64,000 bases of DNA from Rhizophagus irregularis (Eukaryota > Glomeromycota > Glomeromycetes > Glomerales > Glomeraceae). The notes beneath the pieces are model-generated. The model saw nothing but the letters and a program-made list of their open reading frames with translations, had not been told where the DNA came from and searched no databases. The position numbers and the translations under genes were made by a program. The stretch spans positions 2,170,001 through 2,234,000 of the forward strand of contig NC_089437.1 of the NCBI RefSeq assembly GCF_026210795.1. Direction: 5' to 3'. Shown in pieces: positions 34,193 to 45,918 of this stretch; position 1 is the stretch's first letter, and every line of letters begins with the position of its first letter.

Positions 34193-37100
34193 GTCAACTC
34201 TCGATATACCGAAGTCGCCGTTCAAGACTAAAACTTCGGTATATTGTTGACTATGCAAATTAAAATATATGACATATATAAAAATGATTGTTATTACGCA
34301 AACTATATATATAACCTTTTAAAAAATCTCAAAATCTATGCAAATAAAATTTTACGACTTTTGGAAATTTTACTAATATGGTTAAGCAAACTTACATGTG
34401 ACCTTTATATGTATTTTTCGGGGTCCTAGCACAGTAAACATAAATTAAGAAATATTAAAATGCCAATTTTTGACATTTTGCTAAATATCTCATCAGCCAG
34501 TAATTGTAGAAAGATGAAACTTACTATTGACCTGACGCCCTGGTCTTAGATTCTTTCTCTTTGCTCCCATTCCTTATTCAATTCTTTATTTTTTTCTTTT
34601 TGTTTGAATATCACGTGGTCCCTTTCCTTCCGACCTCCGAAACGTGATCTACGTCTGGCCAAACTTCTCCAATCTATCATTTTGCAACATTTATTTCAAA
34701 CTAGTTGGAGACTGTGAAAGAATCTTAATCTTTTCGTATTAGCACAACTGTGGAAAATTCCTTCTACCATGGCCTGATCTTTGATATTTGGAAATTGTTG
34801 AAAAAAAATGACGCATCCCAGCTTGGTTTACCTTTTTGATTGATAATATTTTGTCTTCTTTTAATTCTTCTTATTTTTTTTCTTCATTTATTATTAACCC
34901 TTCTTACGCAGTAGCCTCTCCTTTCTTACTTGATAATACAGTTCCTGATGGACAATATCGTCCATTATGGGCCCTTTCTCAGGATCAGATTACCCAAACT
35001 TTACTTGTTGGCCGTGTATGCATAACATATTCTAAAAAAGGACTAGCAATAATGTCTTATTGGCTTCCTACCACTGGCCCTGAATTCACCTCATTTCGCC
35101 CTTGTTCTGACTGCTCTCGCCACGTTCCTAAGTATGTAGCACTTTCTGCTATCAAACAACATTGTACAAGTGAACGTTGTTTCCTCCAGGTTCAGTTAAC
35201 TGAAACTGTCACCTATCCTACTAAAAATGCCAAAATTTTTGCCACAGGCTGACCTATTAAGTTGTCAACTTCTTTAGCTTATGCTTCTTCTTTAGCTATG
35301 GTCTATCTTAATCCTCCTTTGAGTGACATCATTGCTCCCCTATCTCTAGATGATATAGATGATCTTCCATTTGTCCTTCCTTGTTCAACATGTATTTTAT
35401 ACACAGATGGATTCTTTCTTAATTCGATTTCTGAGAAATCTCCTTCTATGTCTTATGCCTGGCTCGCCTTTGATGATGATAACTTTATTTTGGAATTTTC
35501 TTTAGACGCTATTTCATCGACTTACCCTTCTGCCTACATTCTGAAACGTTTGCCCTCCTGTCAACACTTAATGCTTTAGCGCCTCATTCTTCAGTTGTTG
35601 TTAACACTGATTGCGCTTTTTTAATCTCAACTTGGAGTCAATTTATTGATAAACCTTTCTTGCCAAAGCTTTTACGTCAACCTAATCATTTGCTTTGGCT
35701 TTCTATTAGACATCAAATTCATAACAAACATTTATCGATTACTCTCCAGAAAGTCTCTGCTCACACAGATGATATGTATAATATTCAAGTGGACTTACTG
35801 GCCAAAGAAGCTCTTCACTCACCTCAACCAACAGTAACTCCATTGGCTCTGTTGGATGCTCTGTGTATCATTTTATATGACTCTCTTCCGGTTGATAATA
35901 ATATTCACCACTTTTTTAAGTCTATTTACGAGGCCCAAAATTTATTAAATTTCAGTTCTCTTTCCCGCTTCTTTCATATTGCTTCAGTTGATACTTTTAA
36001 CTGAGAGGGTATTCTTTTTTGGTTATCTCGTTCAAAGGTTTTTACTACTCATCATAATGGACAAAAAGGACTTCTCGCGTTTTGACTTAAAGTTTTATTG
36101 GATATGCTACCCACTTTAACTTCCCTTCAAAAACGCAAACCTTCTCTTTATCCTTCTGACTGGTTATGTTGTCTTTGCCACTCTGCTCCTGAAGACATGA
36201 ATCATCTTTGGACTTGTCCGTACATTATTTCTCACGCCAGCCCTAAGTCAATCTATCACAAGCTCATACTTTCTTTTCATGATGCTTGTATTACTAATTT
36301 CTCTGAACTCGTTTCTCTTTCAGATACCTTTTTACTTGAGTTTTCCGCTCTTGATTGTTGGGACTTTATCACACCTTCACCATCCTGTCTTTGGCTAACT
36401 CGTGGGCTTTTTCCTACAGATCTTGTGCAATATCTTTGTAAACTACTTCCTAAGAAAAAAACTCTTGAAGTTTTAACTTCACTTTTATCTAATCTTCATG
36501 AACAACTATATTGGAACATTTAGATGCCTCGCAATGTATTCTTTTACTTATGGTTGGATTCGCAAGATTTAAATCTTGCAAATAATCATGCACACTTCCC
36601 CTTCCTCTCCTTCTTCTCCTGCTCTTCTCACCATTTCTGGCTCTTCTTTGGCGACAGTCTCTCAGGATTCCTGGTTTTCTTGGATATTCTTTTCAATAAT
36701 TCGAGGTGGATCTTAAATTTCGCACTTGGATTTTCTGCGCTGCTTAACAGTTCAACCTCTTAGGATCTTTTTCTGGTAACAGACTGGATTTTTGAATGTT
36801 GGATAGTTGACTCACACTGGCTTTCGGGTAAAGTTAGGGTATGCGATTCTGTAATAGTTTAGTTTTTCTTTTCTTTAATAATGTTTTAGTTTAGACTTCT
36901 TTACTTGTATGAGTCGTGAAGCTACTCTTTTTGTTTTTTATTTTTCTATTTTCTTATTTTTGTAATATTGTTTGATTTTTCTGTAAAATTTTCGATTTAA
37001 AATATAAATAAAAGATAAAGTCATAGGACTGTTTACACAGTAAAAAGATGAAACTACCACCATTTGATTCGTCTCAATGAAATAATTCCAACAAGCTGTG

Positions 37101-37275
37101 TTGCATCTTTCTATGATTATTAGTTGCTAATTTAATAATATATATATTTTTTAATAAAGTATAATAAAATGTATTAAAAATTTAATTTTTATGTATGTTT
37201 TGTATATAGTCATACTTTTTTATAATCACAGAAAATGGCTTGCTCTAAATGTGTGACTATAAAAAGAGTTGACTG
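34193..37275. mobile_element. Pogo-like iteron element, copy B, carrying a LINE
   Basis: It begins CAGTCAACTCTCGATATACC at 34193 after TA, and ends AAAGAGTTGACTG at 37275 before TA. The pogo-family core segment (CAGTAAAC, TTAAGAAATATTAAAATGCC, CATCAGCCAGT) is at 34432-34506. It resumes at 37041 with a decayed iteron (GATTCGTCTCAATGA) after the LINE 3 insertion. LINE 2 sequence precedes the left end, but its expected continuation is not found after the right end, so the locus is rearranged. Confidence 0.65.
34522..37040 (+). mobile_element. LINE relic 3: RNase H, Cys/His end and 3' UTR
   Basis: A different LINE family from relics 1 and 2. RNase H motifs are CILYTDGFF (about 35390), SETFALLSTLNAL in a shifted frame (35545-35575), NTDCAFL (about 35606) and KVSAHTDDMYNIQVDLLAKEAL (35750-35813). 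A Cys/His cluster (CCLCHSAPEDMNHLWTCPYI) is at 36167-36228. The RT is missing through 5' truncation. The 3' end reads ATAAAAGATAAAGTC...GACTGTTTACACAG. It is flanked by a 15-bp near-identical target copy (34507-34521 and 37041-37055). The tail at 38991-39511 is the same family. Confidence 0.8.
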
Positions 37276-37277
37276 TA

Positions 37278-38306
37278 TATAAAAAAGAATGTGTAAAAGA
37301 AAAAAACATGTAAAAAAAAAGATGTATAAAAATGAATGGATTTAAAAGAAAGCTTAAATAAACTTTTAAATATGATTTTGATAGTCTGCTATAATAAAAT
37401 TATTATTATGTAAGAAGTATTTAATAACTATATAATATTATATATATATATAATAGTTTTATAAATTCCTTTAAAAAATATTGTATTTTAATACAAATTT
37501 ATTATTTTTTTTTTATAAATAATTATTATAATTAAAAATCTATAAAAATCTATAAAAAATTCATAGAAATATTACAAAATACTGAATTTTGACATTTCAT
37601 CTTTTAATTTTAAATGTTTAAATTATTTTGATTTAGTCAAATGATTAAATATTTTAGTTTTGCTTAGGATCTCTAGTAGTGGTAGATGGAAGCTTAATAT
37701 TTATTACCATCTTTATTCAGTTTTTCCCTTTATTTAGGATTTTCTGAGAATTATGATTTTTCTTTTTGTTTTTTAGTTTTTTTTTTTTAAAATTTCAGTA
37801 TTTTTACTTTTAATTTTCTTTTAGGAAAGTTGAAATATTGGGATGTTGATCATTTAGGTTGGAGGTTTAGTATTATTTAATTTGTGATCCGCCCATAAAA
37901 TTTGACTATTAAAAGGCGGTGATAAGTTCATATATATTTTTAACAATAATTTAGAATCTGTGATTCCGGAGAAAAAATATGGGATAACTCACCTTCTATC
38001 GGTCATAGAGACATAAAATTATTACCATTAAATGCGTCTTGATGAGACGAATCTGATGAACCAAATTTTATTTTCCTACGACCACTAGATGATGAGTTAT
38101 CTTTAAAATTTTAATTTTTTTTTTTCAAATTCAAATTTTCAGCTCTTATGAAAGTGTCTTTTGGTGCTTAAAATTTTTACCAGTCTTTTATTACTAAGAC
38201 AGTCAAATGGCATATTTTTATGGCTATAATATTAGTTTTCATATTATATTTTAATAATATATACCTTGCATTGCCAGAACTGTAGATTCCGCGCTATTAA
38301 TAAATA
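37278..38306. other. No gene; AT-rich repeat remnants
   Basis: Very AT-rich with no supported ORF. An isolated iteron-like palindrome (GCGTCTTGATGAGACGAATC, 38034-38053) shows that an old piece of the pogo-like family lies here. Confidence 0.5.
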
Positions 38307-38990
38307 TACAGTCAACTCTCTTTATAGTCACACATTTGGGACAGTCTATATTTGGTGATTATAAAGAGATGTGACTATATAAAAAATTTCTTATATTTGT
38401 ATATCATAATTCCGGCCAAAAATTAACATAATTTTAGCCAGAATTATACTTAAAACTTTATTGTATCGTAACTTCGCCAATATTAATCGTAGAGAGATGA
38501 TCTTACCGCCATTCGATTCGTCTTGATGAGACGGTTCTAATGGTATAAAATACGTCGAAATCCAATCACTAGATTAATTTCCGAAATTAAAAAAATATTA
38601 ATGGTTTTTGTGTAATAACTCTGTCAATATTGATCCTAGAAAGACGATTTTACTACCATTCGATTCGTCTTGATGAGACAAATCTAATGGTATAAGATAC
38701 ATCGAAATCTAATCACTAGATCAATTTCCGAAATTAAAAAATATTAAATGGTTTTTAAGTAATAACTCCGTCAATATTGATCACAGAGAGATGAGCTTAC
38801 CACCATTCGATTCGTCTCGATGAGGCGATTCCAACGAGCTATAAATCGTGTTTTTACAATCACTAGGTACCGAGAAATCTAGCAAAATGTTAAATGGTGC
38901 AGTAAACGTAAATCAAGAAATATTATAATGCCGATGTTTAACATTTTGTTGAATAACTCGTCAGCCAGTGATCGGAAAAGGATAAAACTA

Positions 38991-39511
38991 AAAATTTGGC
39001 TGTGTCGAAATGTTCTTTTCCATGCTTGGGAAGAGTCGCAGGGTATCTCGGCTGCTTCCAAATTACGTGGCCCATCTACAAATTCTTCTCCTAATACTAC
39101 TTCTCTACAACAATACAACTCTTCTTTGGCGTCAGTCTCTCAGGATTCCTGGATTTCTTGGATATCCTCTTCTATAATTCGGGGTGGATCTTGGATCTCG
39201 CACTTGGATTTTCTGCGCCGCTTAACAGTTCAACCTCTTAGGATTTCTTTCTGGTAACGGACTGGATTTTTGGATGTTGGATAATTGACTCACACTGGCC
39301 TTTGGGTAAAGTTGGGGTATGCGATTCTGTAATAGTTCAGTTTTTCTTTGCTTTAATTTTATTTTAGTTTAGATTTCTTTACTTGTATGAATCGTGAAGC
39401 TACTCTTTTTATTTTTTATTAGTTTATTTTCTTATTTTTGTAATATTGTTCGATTATATTTTCGAAGTTCAAAGTATAAATAAAAGATAAAGTCACAAGA
39501 CTGTTTGTACA
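38991..39511 (+). mobile_element. 5'-truncated LINE tail (LINE 3 family)
   Basis: It encodes the C-terminal end of the LINE ORF2 (IWLCRNVLFHAWEESQGIS, to the stop near 39240), then the 3' UTR ending AAAGATAAAGTCACAAGACTG. Target copies ggaaaaggataaaacta lie at 38974-38990 and 39512-39528. The 3' end matches LINE 3 (36524-37040) closely, but the 5' truncation point is different, so it is a separate insertion event. Confidence 0.85.
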
Positions 39512-39528
39512 GGAAAAGGATAAAACTA

Positions 39529-40502
39529 AGGGTTGGTCACCCTATCTCGGTGGTTAGTCACTGAGACCCTCATTAAGCCTGAGCATGGTGGAGGTGCCGC
39601 ATGGTTCGATTCACCAGGCGACCACGGAAATAAAAAGAATTTTACTGCGGACGCTACAACCAATAGCGCGAACGTACAGGGATTAGTGTAGTTGGACTGC
39701 ATCATGGTGAATTAGCGCGTACGGCAGGCCGCACATTTCAACTAAGGTCATGCTGTCCTTCTAACGTTCCCATGCGAGCCATTCAGATGCGCAGCCTCCC
39801 CGTCCTCGAGTCACTACTATACCTGTGGATTTCTCTGTTCAGGTGGTCATTCCACGATACCACTTGGGGTCAGTATGGCTAAATGGTCGTCCTAGATGGT
39901 AAAGCTGAGGGTGCAATGTCTTAGTGGTAGTTTGACCTTCTGTTAGGTCTTGGGCATCAACCAAGGTGTTCGTGCACAGAACAGGTAGCATGGTTATAGG
40001 GTTCGATTCCCCACTTCTTGGGATTCCCTAGGTTGGTGATCCCTGTTGGTTGATACCACCATATAAAGTGATTCTGGACAGAAAGCCTACTTCTGTATAA
40101 ATTGGTCGCACAAAGTATACCTTTAGGAGGGGTAGCTGTACTATCGGTGCTAGGTAATCGCGGGCTGTAGTGGCCTTTGAGTGAGACTTAGTACGCAAAA
40201 TGGTGGTATGGAAGGGTACTAGATGGTTGATGTTACCTGTCGAAAGTCCTCCATGAAAGTAGATCTTTCTAAAGGTCGTTAAATAAATTGAGTATCAGTA
40301 TCGTGCAATGGGTATAGGATGAGTAGGCGGCGTGTACCTAGCTTCAGATCAGCCTATAATGGCCCGATGGAGGATGTCTTTATAGTGGTGCTGTTACGAG
40401 GAATTAAGTACTCGGTATAATAGTTGCGGTGAAGATGATAGGACGCGAGCAGAGATTAGTCGCCAAGAGGCAATGGGTGGTCTGGCCGTAAACATTAGCA
40501 AA
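39529..40502 (+). ncRNA. SINE-like unit with two tRNA-type Pol III promoters
   Basis: A 974-bp non-coding block with GC near one half, in sharp contrast to its AT-rich surroundings. Two internal promoter pairs are seen. The first has a box A-like TATCTCGGTGG (39543) and box B-like GGTTCGATTCA (39603). The second has box A-like TGTCTTAGTGG (39917-39927) and a perfect box B GGTTCGATTCC (40000-40010). It is flanked by the same 17-bp target copy (39512-39528 and 40503-40519). There is no poly-A and no ORF. The GC block, promoters and duplication together argue for a retroposed Pol III transcript. Confidence 0.6.
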
Positions 40503-40800
40503 GGAAAAGGATAAAACTACCACCATTCGATTCGTCTCAGTGAGACGATTCTAACAAGCTATGATACATCTTTGTACGATTATTAGATGCCAAGTTATTT
40601 AATATATTCTTTATATAACTGTGATTATAAACGGTTCTTTTTAATATAAGATTTTTGAGGATAGGTGTGATAGTGACTATAGATAGATTGTGACTATATA
40701 GGATAGATTTTAATAATAAAGTGTTTTGAACATTCAACTGGTGTGACTATATAGTAGAATGTGACTATAACGGGAGTGACTATAGAGGGAGTTGACTGTA

Positions 40801-42040
40801 TATATAACTTTTACCAGAATTTAATAGCCAAGTTTTATGGTTCACTGGCAGATCACGAATTAACTTTTTCAGATTTATATAAATCAATCTATTTAGAAGA
40901 GCTGATAGAATTGATAAATTTTAGTTTTTAATTTTTACTAATTTAAGTTGATCAATAAAGAGATCATCAAAATTAAAAATATTAGATTATTTAGAAATAT
41001 GCAATTGGTTGGACTGGTATATTTATTATAAATGTCAGAAAAACTCTGCCTCTTTATGCTTACAAATTTCAATTCTAGAACATACTAACTCTTTATAGTC
41101 TCAGCATTTTGTATTTATACAATTATAAGTTAATGTTATATTCATTAGTAGATGAAGTTTAAAACTTTTCTAAACTGTATAAATAGATTAAATATGCCAT
41201 TTTGCTAATAGGTAAAGAAACCCTATAGGGATCATAGAGGAATCTGACTTTTTACATTACTTTTTTGTTTTTGATGTTTTTATAATAATAATATGATTCA
41301 TATTGGAATTAATTTTGTAGTTTATTAAACTTAGATTACAGAATCTGAAAAGGCTGAGATAAAGTTTATTTTAAATGAATTGTATCCATATAATTTTATA
41401 ACTGCCCAACTGTAGTAGATAGTTTAGGTAGCTCACTCATGTATGTTCTGTACTTCAATATACTGATATTCGATATACTGATATACTATTAAAAACTTGA
41501 TATACCAATAAAATTTTATTTTTCTGCTATATGTGAGGACATATAAATATTGGTATAACTTTGATATAATGATATTTTCTAAAAATTTTATATATGTCCT
41601 GACATATCATTATATAAAGGTTTGACTGTATTTGTAATAGCTTAACTTGTTCTTAATAAATGCGTAATGGATAAAAAAAAAATTCTGAAAAATGGTTTTT
41701 TTATTAATTACAAATTAAGTAATATTTGTAATAGACATATATATAGAAGATACAAAAGTATTGGATTTGACCTCCTGGTAAAATATATTATGTGGGTCAA
41801 GTTAGCACCGCGTGGTGGGTCAAGAACATAGGGGATGTCTAAAGCCGTGTTCGATCACGTGAAATACACGTACCTTGATTGGTCACTATAAATAGCCAAA
41901 CGACCCCATATATAGTTAAAGAATTATTCTCATAATTTGCCGTATTGCATGTGATTTTCATTACATAATAAACCACTTAGCGTCACTGGTAACAAAAATC
42001 GTAATTAACATATTGCTTACTCTCTAACAATCTTATCATA
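40801..42040. other. Intergenic; pogo-type end remnant and kinase promoter region
   Basis: No ORF is supported. A repeat of ATATACTGATAT/TGATATACC motifs (41455-41590) ends in GGTTTGACTGTA at 41631, which looks like another eroded element end. From about 41800 the sequence is promoter-like, with TCACGTGA at 41855-41862 upstream of the kinase leader. Confidence 0.4.
41855..41862. promoter_or_regulatory. TCACGTGA palindrome upstream of the LAMMER kinase
   Basis: A perfect CACGTG core about 200 bp before the 5' leader splice donor at 42066. It is the E-box class bound by bHLH factors. The same octamer or its 7-bp core lies in the other host promoters of this window. Confidence 0.4.
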
Positions 42041-42065
42041 ATCCTAATTCTGGAGGTAATATTAG

Positions 42066-42478
42066 GTAAGTTTATTCCAATCATTACATAGTATCGAAAT
42101 ATTCATAAAAAAATTCATCCAATTAATCTTGTTTAAGAAATTTATAAAAAAGTGTTTTTTTTTATTTTTAAAAAAGCAAAAGTTATAACTGCAGTTCTGT
42201 TAATTCTAATATTCCTTAAATGGTTTTGATATATTGTTTTCATAAAAAAATTTCGGTGGCTGAATCTACAATTCTACATGCGCACCTGATGTTGTCGTCA
42301 TTAATTATGCTATAAATATAAAGTATCATTAAACTCTATTCAAAAGTATTTTCAAGACCAAAGCAGCTTAAATCGTTCGAAATATCGTTTCGGATAAATA
42401 ATTTCTTAATATATATCGAAAATTTAGTTTAGTTTACTATAACACACTTGCTTTTTTTTCTTCACATGCTTTTTGTAG
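42066..42478 (+). other. Probable 5'-UTR intron of the LAMMER kinase gene
   Basis: The donor ATTAG/GTAAGTTT at 42066 and a strong T-rich acceptor ending TTTTTGTAG at 42478 end one base before the start codon at 42480. The acceptor has no coding use otherwise. The 413-bp length is long for introns in this locus. Confidence 0.55.
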
Positions 42479-42479
42479 T

Positions 42480-44652
42480 ATGTCAACAATAATCATGTCA
42501 GCAACAAACACTAGACCTACAAGAACGTCCCGCCGAAAACGGCCACCAAACCCAAATTGGCGTGAAGATTTTTATCGCAATGGAAGACCGGATGAACAGG
42601 AAGTAATAGTTATTTCGGATTCTCCTACACCACCTCCTGTGCACATCCGAAAACCACCTTCGCAAATTGAGACGAGGGGTATGAAACGTGGAAGGCGTTC
42701 TCCACCACAGTTATCTGACACTCAACAGCTACAGTCTTCACAGGTGTCACTTCAATCAATTTCAGCTGTTCCAACGCATAAAAGGCGACGGAAGCCTGGA
42801 ATTCAGACAGCTCAAATTCACCAACAATATAATGATACGTCCTATCGTTCTTACATTTCAACGAGTTCACATACTTCTGCACATTATCGAGAGCCAATTT
42901 CGGCGAGAGAGGTAGGTAAAAACTTATTGAAGTCGAGAGCATACTTAAACTTGTATCATTGATATTGAAAGATTCATCCTTTATACTTTTGACTAAATTC
43001 TTATTTCTTTATAGTCTTATTCATCCGCATCTTCATCACGTCAAGCAATAATACCCAGTCATGATGATAAAGATGGGCATTACATTGTAAAGATTGGCGA
43101 TGATTTGACTTCAAGATGTAAATTCGTTGTCACCTTTTTTTTTTTAACTTCACATTAGACATATAATGTCAATCCAAAGAAAAAAGAAATATAGTTGACT
43201 TTTTTAATGGGAAAATCATTTGATTTTAACATAATTTTACAGACAGAATTACTCGCCAGCTGGGTCAGGGTACTTTCGGAAAAGTTGTACAATGTTTCGA
43301 TCGTGTTTCAAATCGACACGTTGCGATTAAAATTATTCGTGCGGTACAAAAGTATCGTGATGCAAGTAAAATCGAGATAAGAGTTTTAAACACTTTAAGA
43401 GATCAAGACCCTTCAAATCTTTAGTAAGTTATTTTTTAATATAATAATATCCTATATTTAAAATTTGAAGAAATAAATTCTAATATAATTTAATTCTAGC
43501 AAATGCATCCATCTTCGAGATTGGTTCGATTTCCGCAACCATATTTGTATGGTTTTCGATTTATATGGTTGTTCATTATTTGACTTCTTAAAGCAAAATG
43601 ATTTTGCGCCTTTTCCGATGAATCAAATTCAACATATAGCGAAGCAATTGTTAAATTCTGTGGCTTGTGTGTAGTTCTCCAAAATATTTAGTCCGATAAT
43701 TCATTTTTTTCCTAGCTAAAATTTTTATTTAATTATGTAGTTTTACACTCATTGCGTTTAGTACATACGGATTTGAAACCGGAGAATATTCTATTAGTAA
43801 ATGATCAATGTAAAACTATACCTTCGAAGGTAAGCTTGCACTTTTATTTCTTGACAAATTACAAATTAGATTAATTATATTTAATTATCGATATAGCGTT
43901 CAAAACGTATGTTATTGGACACAGATGTAAGATTAATCGACTTTGGTAGTGCAACATTTGACGATGAATATCATTCATCTGTCGTTTCGACTCGACATTA
44001 CCGAGCACCAGAAGTTATATTAGGTAAATGTCGAATTTTCTAAAAAACCGAAATAAATTCAAGATTTAGATTTATGGTTCACAATTTATATAGGATTAGG
44101 GTGGTCATATTCTTGTGATCTCTGGTCTGTTGGTTGTATTCTTGTTGAGCTGTTCACGGGAGAAGCCCTGTTTCAAACTCACGAAAATTTAGAACATTTG
44201 GCAATGATGGAACATGTTCTTGGTAAAATTCCAGATAGGCTTGTTCGACAAATGAGGTACGTAAATTCTTATCTCGCCAATACATTCGTTCTTTTTTCTG
44301 ACATATTTTTTCTCGTAATTAGCCGACATCATCAGTCAAAGTATTTTAGGGGAAGTAGATTACTTAATTTTCCTAACGACGATACAACAAAACAGAGCCG
44401 CAAATATGTCAAGTCGTTACGTAGTTTGAATGTAAGTGAATTTGTTATCTTTAAATTTTAAGTATCTTAATTAATTACACTGTTTTGTAGGAAATTATCG
44501 AGCCTGAAAAATCAACTTTTAAAAACCAATTTTATGATCTTTTGCGGCAATTGTTGTTATATGATCCAACTGAAAGAATTTCAGCGCGTACTGCGCTTAG
44601 ACACCCTTTTTTTTACATGTTCTTTGATGAGGAGGGTAGACATATTCGCTAA
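42480..44652 (+). CDS. LAMMER-type dual-specificity kinase (CLK/Lkh1/Kns1), 510 aa, 9 exons
   Basis: Exons: 42480-42911, 43015-43117, 43243-43423, 43500-43666, 43741-43829, 43897-44023, 44094-44256, 44323-44431, 44491-44652. All phases agree. CLK/LAMMER kinases phosphorylate SR-type splicing factors and act in nucleus and cytoplasm. Visible: a basic, Ser/Pro-rich N-terminal tail (1-160), a glycine loop [10 protein letters not shown] (185-194), VAIK lysine 208, the catalytic loop HTDLKPEN (303-310, with T in place of R, as in LAMMER kinases), DFG (339-341), and the family signature [11 protein letters not shown] (400-410). It ends with HPFF and a short tail, as in orthologues. The start is the first ATG after the leader intron. 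Length matches the family; confidence in function is high. Confidence 0.93.
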
Positions 44653-45918
44653 GGGGATATCTATAAATTAAATATATTGGCAAGAAATAATTTTCTTTCC
44701 TATTCTGTATATATAGATTTGCTGGGATTTAATTGTGAACATTTTTTATTTTATTTGCTTGTAGCCAAATCATAACTCGATTTGATTCAAATCGTTTTGT
44801 TTATTTGTATTCATTTGATTTTTTTAATACATGTGTTTTTTATGCATGTATTTTTTTTATTTGAGATTATATATTTTTCTTTTGTTATCGATAATATGTT
44901 GCTTCAATTCAGCATTTTTAATAGCTTGTTGGAGCATACAAGCAAAAAAAATTTATCTCTATATCAATTTATGTTGATCAGTCTACACGTTTTCTTTAGA
45001 TTTACGATATTCAGAAGTCAATGAAAATCGATTACCACGAACAAAAAAAAAAATATGGGAGAATTTGGATCTAAAACATGGGTAAGCTTTAAATCTGGTG
45101 AAATATTATGATATATACTTAAAGTAAAGCTGGGTTTGGATAATTTAGATATAATTTTATTTAACTTAGTTAACAAAATCTTTGAATATGTGCTCGGTTC
45201 AAATTTCTTTTCCGTTAAGTTGGTATTTAAATACTCAACTTGAGGTTCCGCATTCAAACAATATATTGAATTGAATTCAGGAATTTCATCTAACCTAGAC
45301 GAGTGCTTGAAAATCGAGCGCATATTTAATTCAAATTTCATTTGACATATGGACTTATAAATCCTATTACATAATTTGTAGGTATATGTTTGAATGGTGA
45401 ACTTATCCAAGTAATTTTGGTAATTAATGTTTTGTAGTACAAGCAACTACTAGTATAAATATTGTATTATTTATAAAAGGTATAGAAGTTTCATTAAAAT
45501 TTTTTTTTTTTATGTATAAATTTCCGTAAATGTTGTAATTATTTAAAAATAGTAGCCAGTAATTGAATATTAAATGAATCATATCATCATTTCTAAGCCA
45601 CAAAGAACAAAAAAAATCATCAAAGCCTCTGAGCTAAGCCGCTACAACTCTTTTCAATTACATTTAAATTCATTAAAGTTAATCAATTCATTAATATGTG
45701 AACATTTTTCTTACTTTGAAACCCATTCTTTATCAAAAAGTAAACACTAAACAAGTATTGAACGTGGATTCTAACCATTTCAAATTCCCAGAATTTTGAA
45801 ATTAGTTAGTCGTTTAGGTATTAAATATTTATTTTTTTTTTTTAACTAATCGAAATTTGTTCAAAATTTTTTATAAGCTATCAAACTGTCTTCAATTTCT
45901 CAAAGCCTCGAGGGAGGC
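44653..45918. other. Intergenic between the kinase and the zinc-finger gene
   Basis: The 3' region of the kinase gene and the promoter of the next gene. A 142-codon minus-strand ORF (45018-45446) has no recognised domain, an unusual Asn/Ile/Lys-rich makeup expected of AT-rich DNA, and no intron signals. I do not call it a gene, though it cannot be excluded. Confidence 0.4.

Larger units (their letters stand above)
38309..40798. mobile_element. Pogo-like iteron element, copy C, carrying a LINE tail and a SINE
   Basis: The ends CAGTCAACTCTCTTTATAGT (38309, after TA) and GAGGGAGTTGACTG (40798, before TA) define the element. Three units of about 145 bp at 38480-38900 each contain the palindrome TCGTCTYGATGAGRCGA; a fourth iteron is at 40525. 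The native length without insertions is about 960 bp and there is no transposase, so it is a MITE-type derivative. Two retro-insertions share its single 17-bp site. Confidence 0.8.

Noticed and set aside
39603-40010. Functional tRNA genes
   Set aside because: Box B sequences are good, but no seven-base acceptor stem or anticodon arm could be closed around either; promoter-bearing SINE heads fit better.
42625-42942. ORFs overlapping exon 1 of the LAMMER kinase
   Set aside because: The kinase frame joins correctly to eight downstream exons, so the others are shadows.
45018-45446. 142-aa minus-strand ORF between host genes
   Set aside because: No domain, no splice structure, composition expected of AT-rich DNA; left as intergenic.
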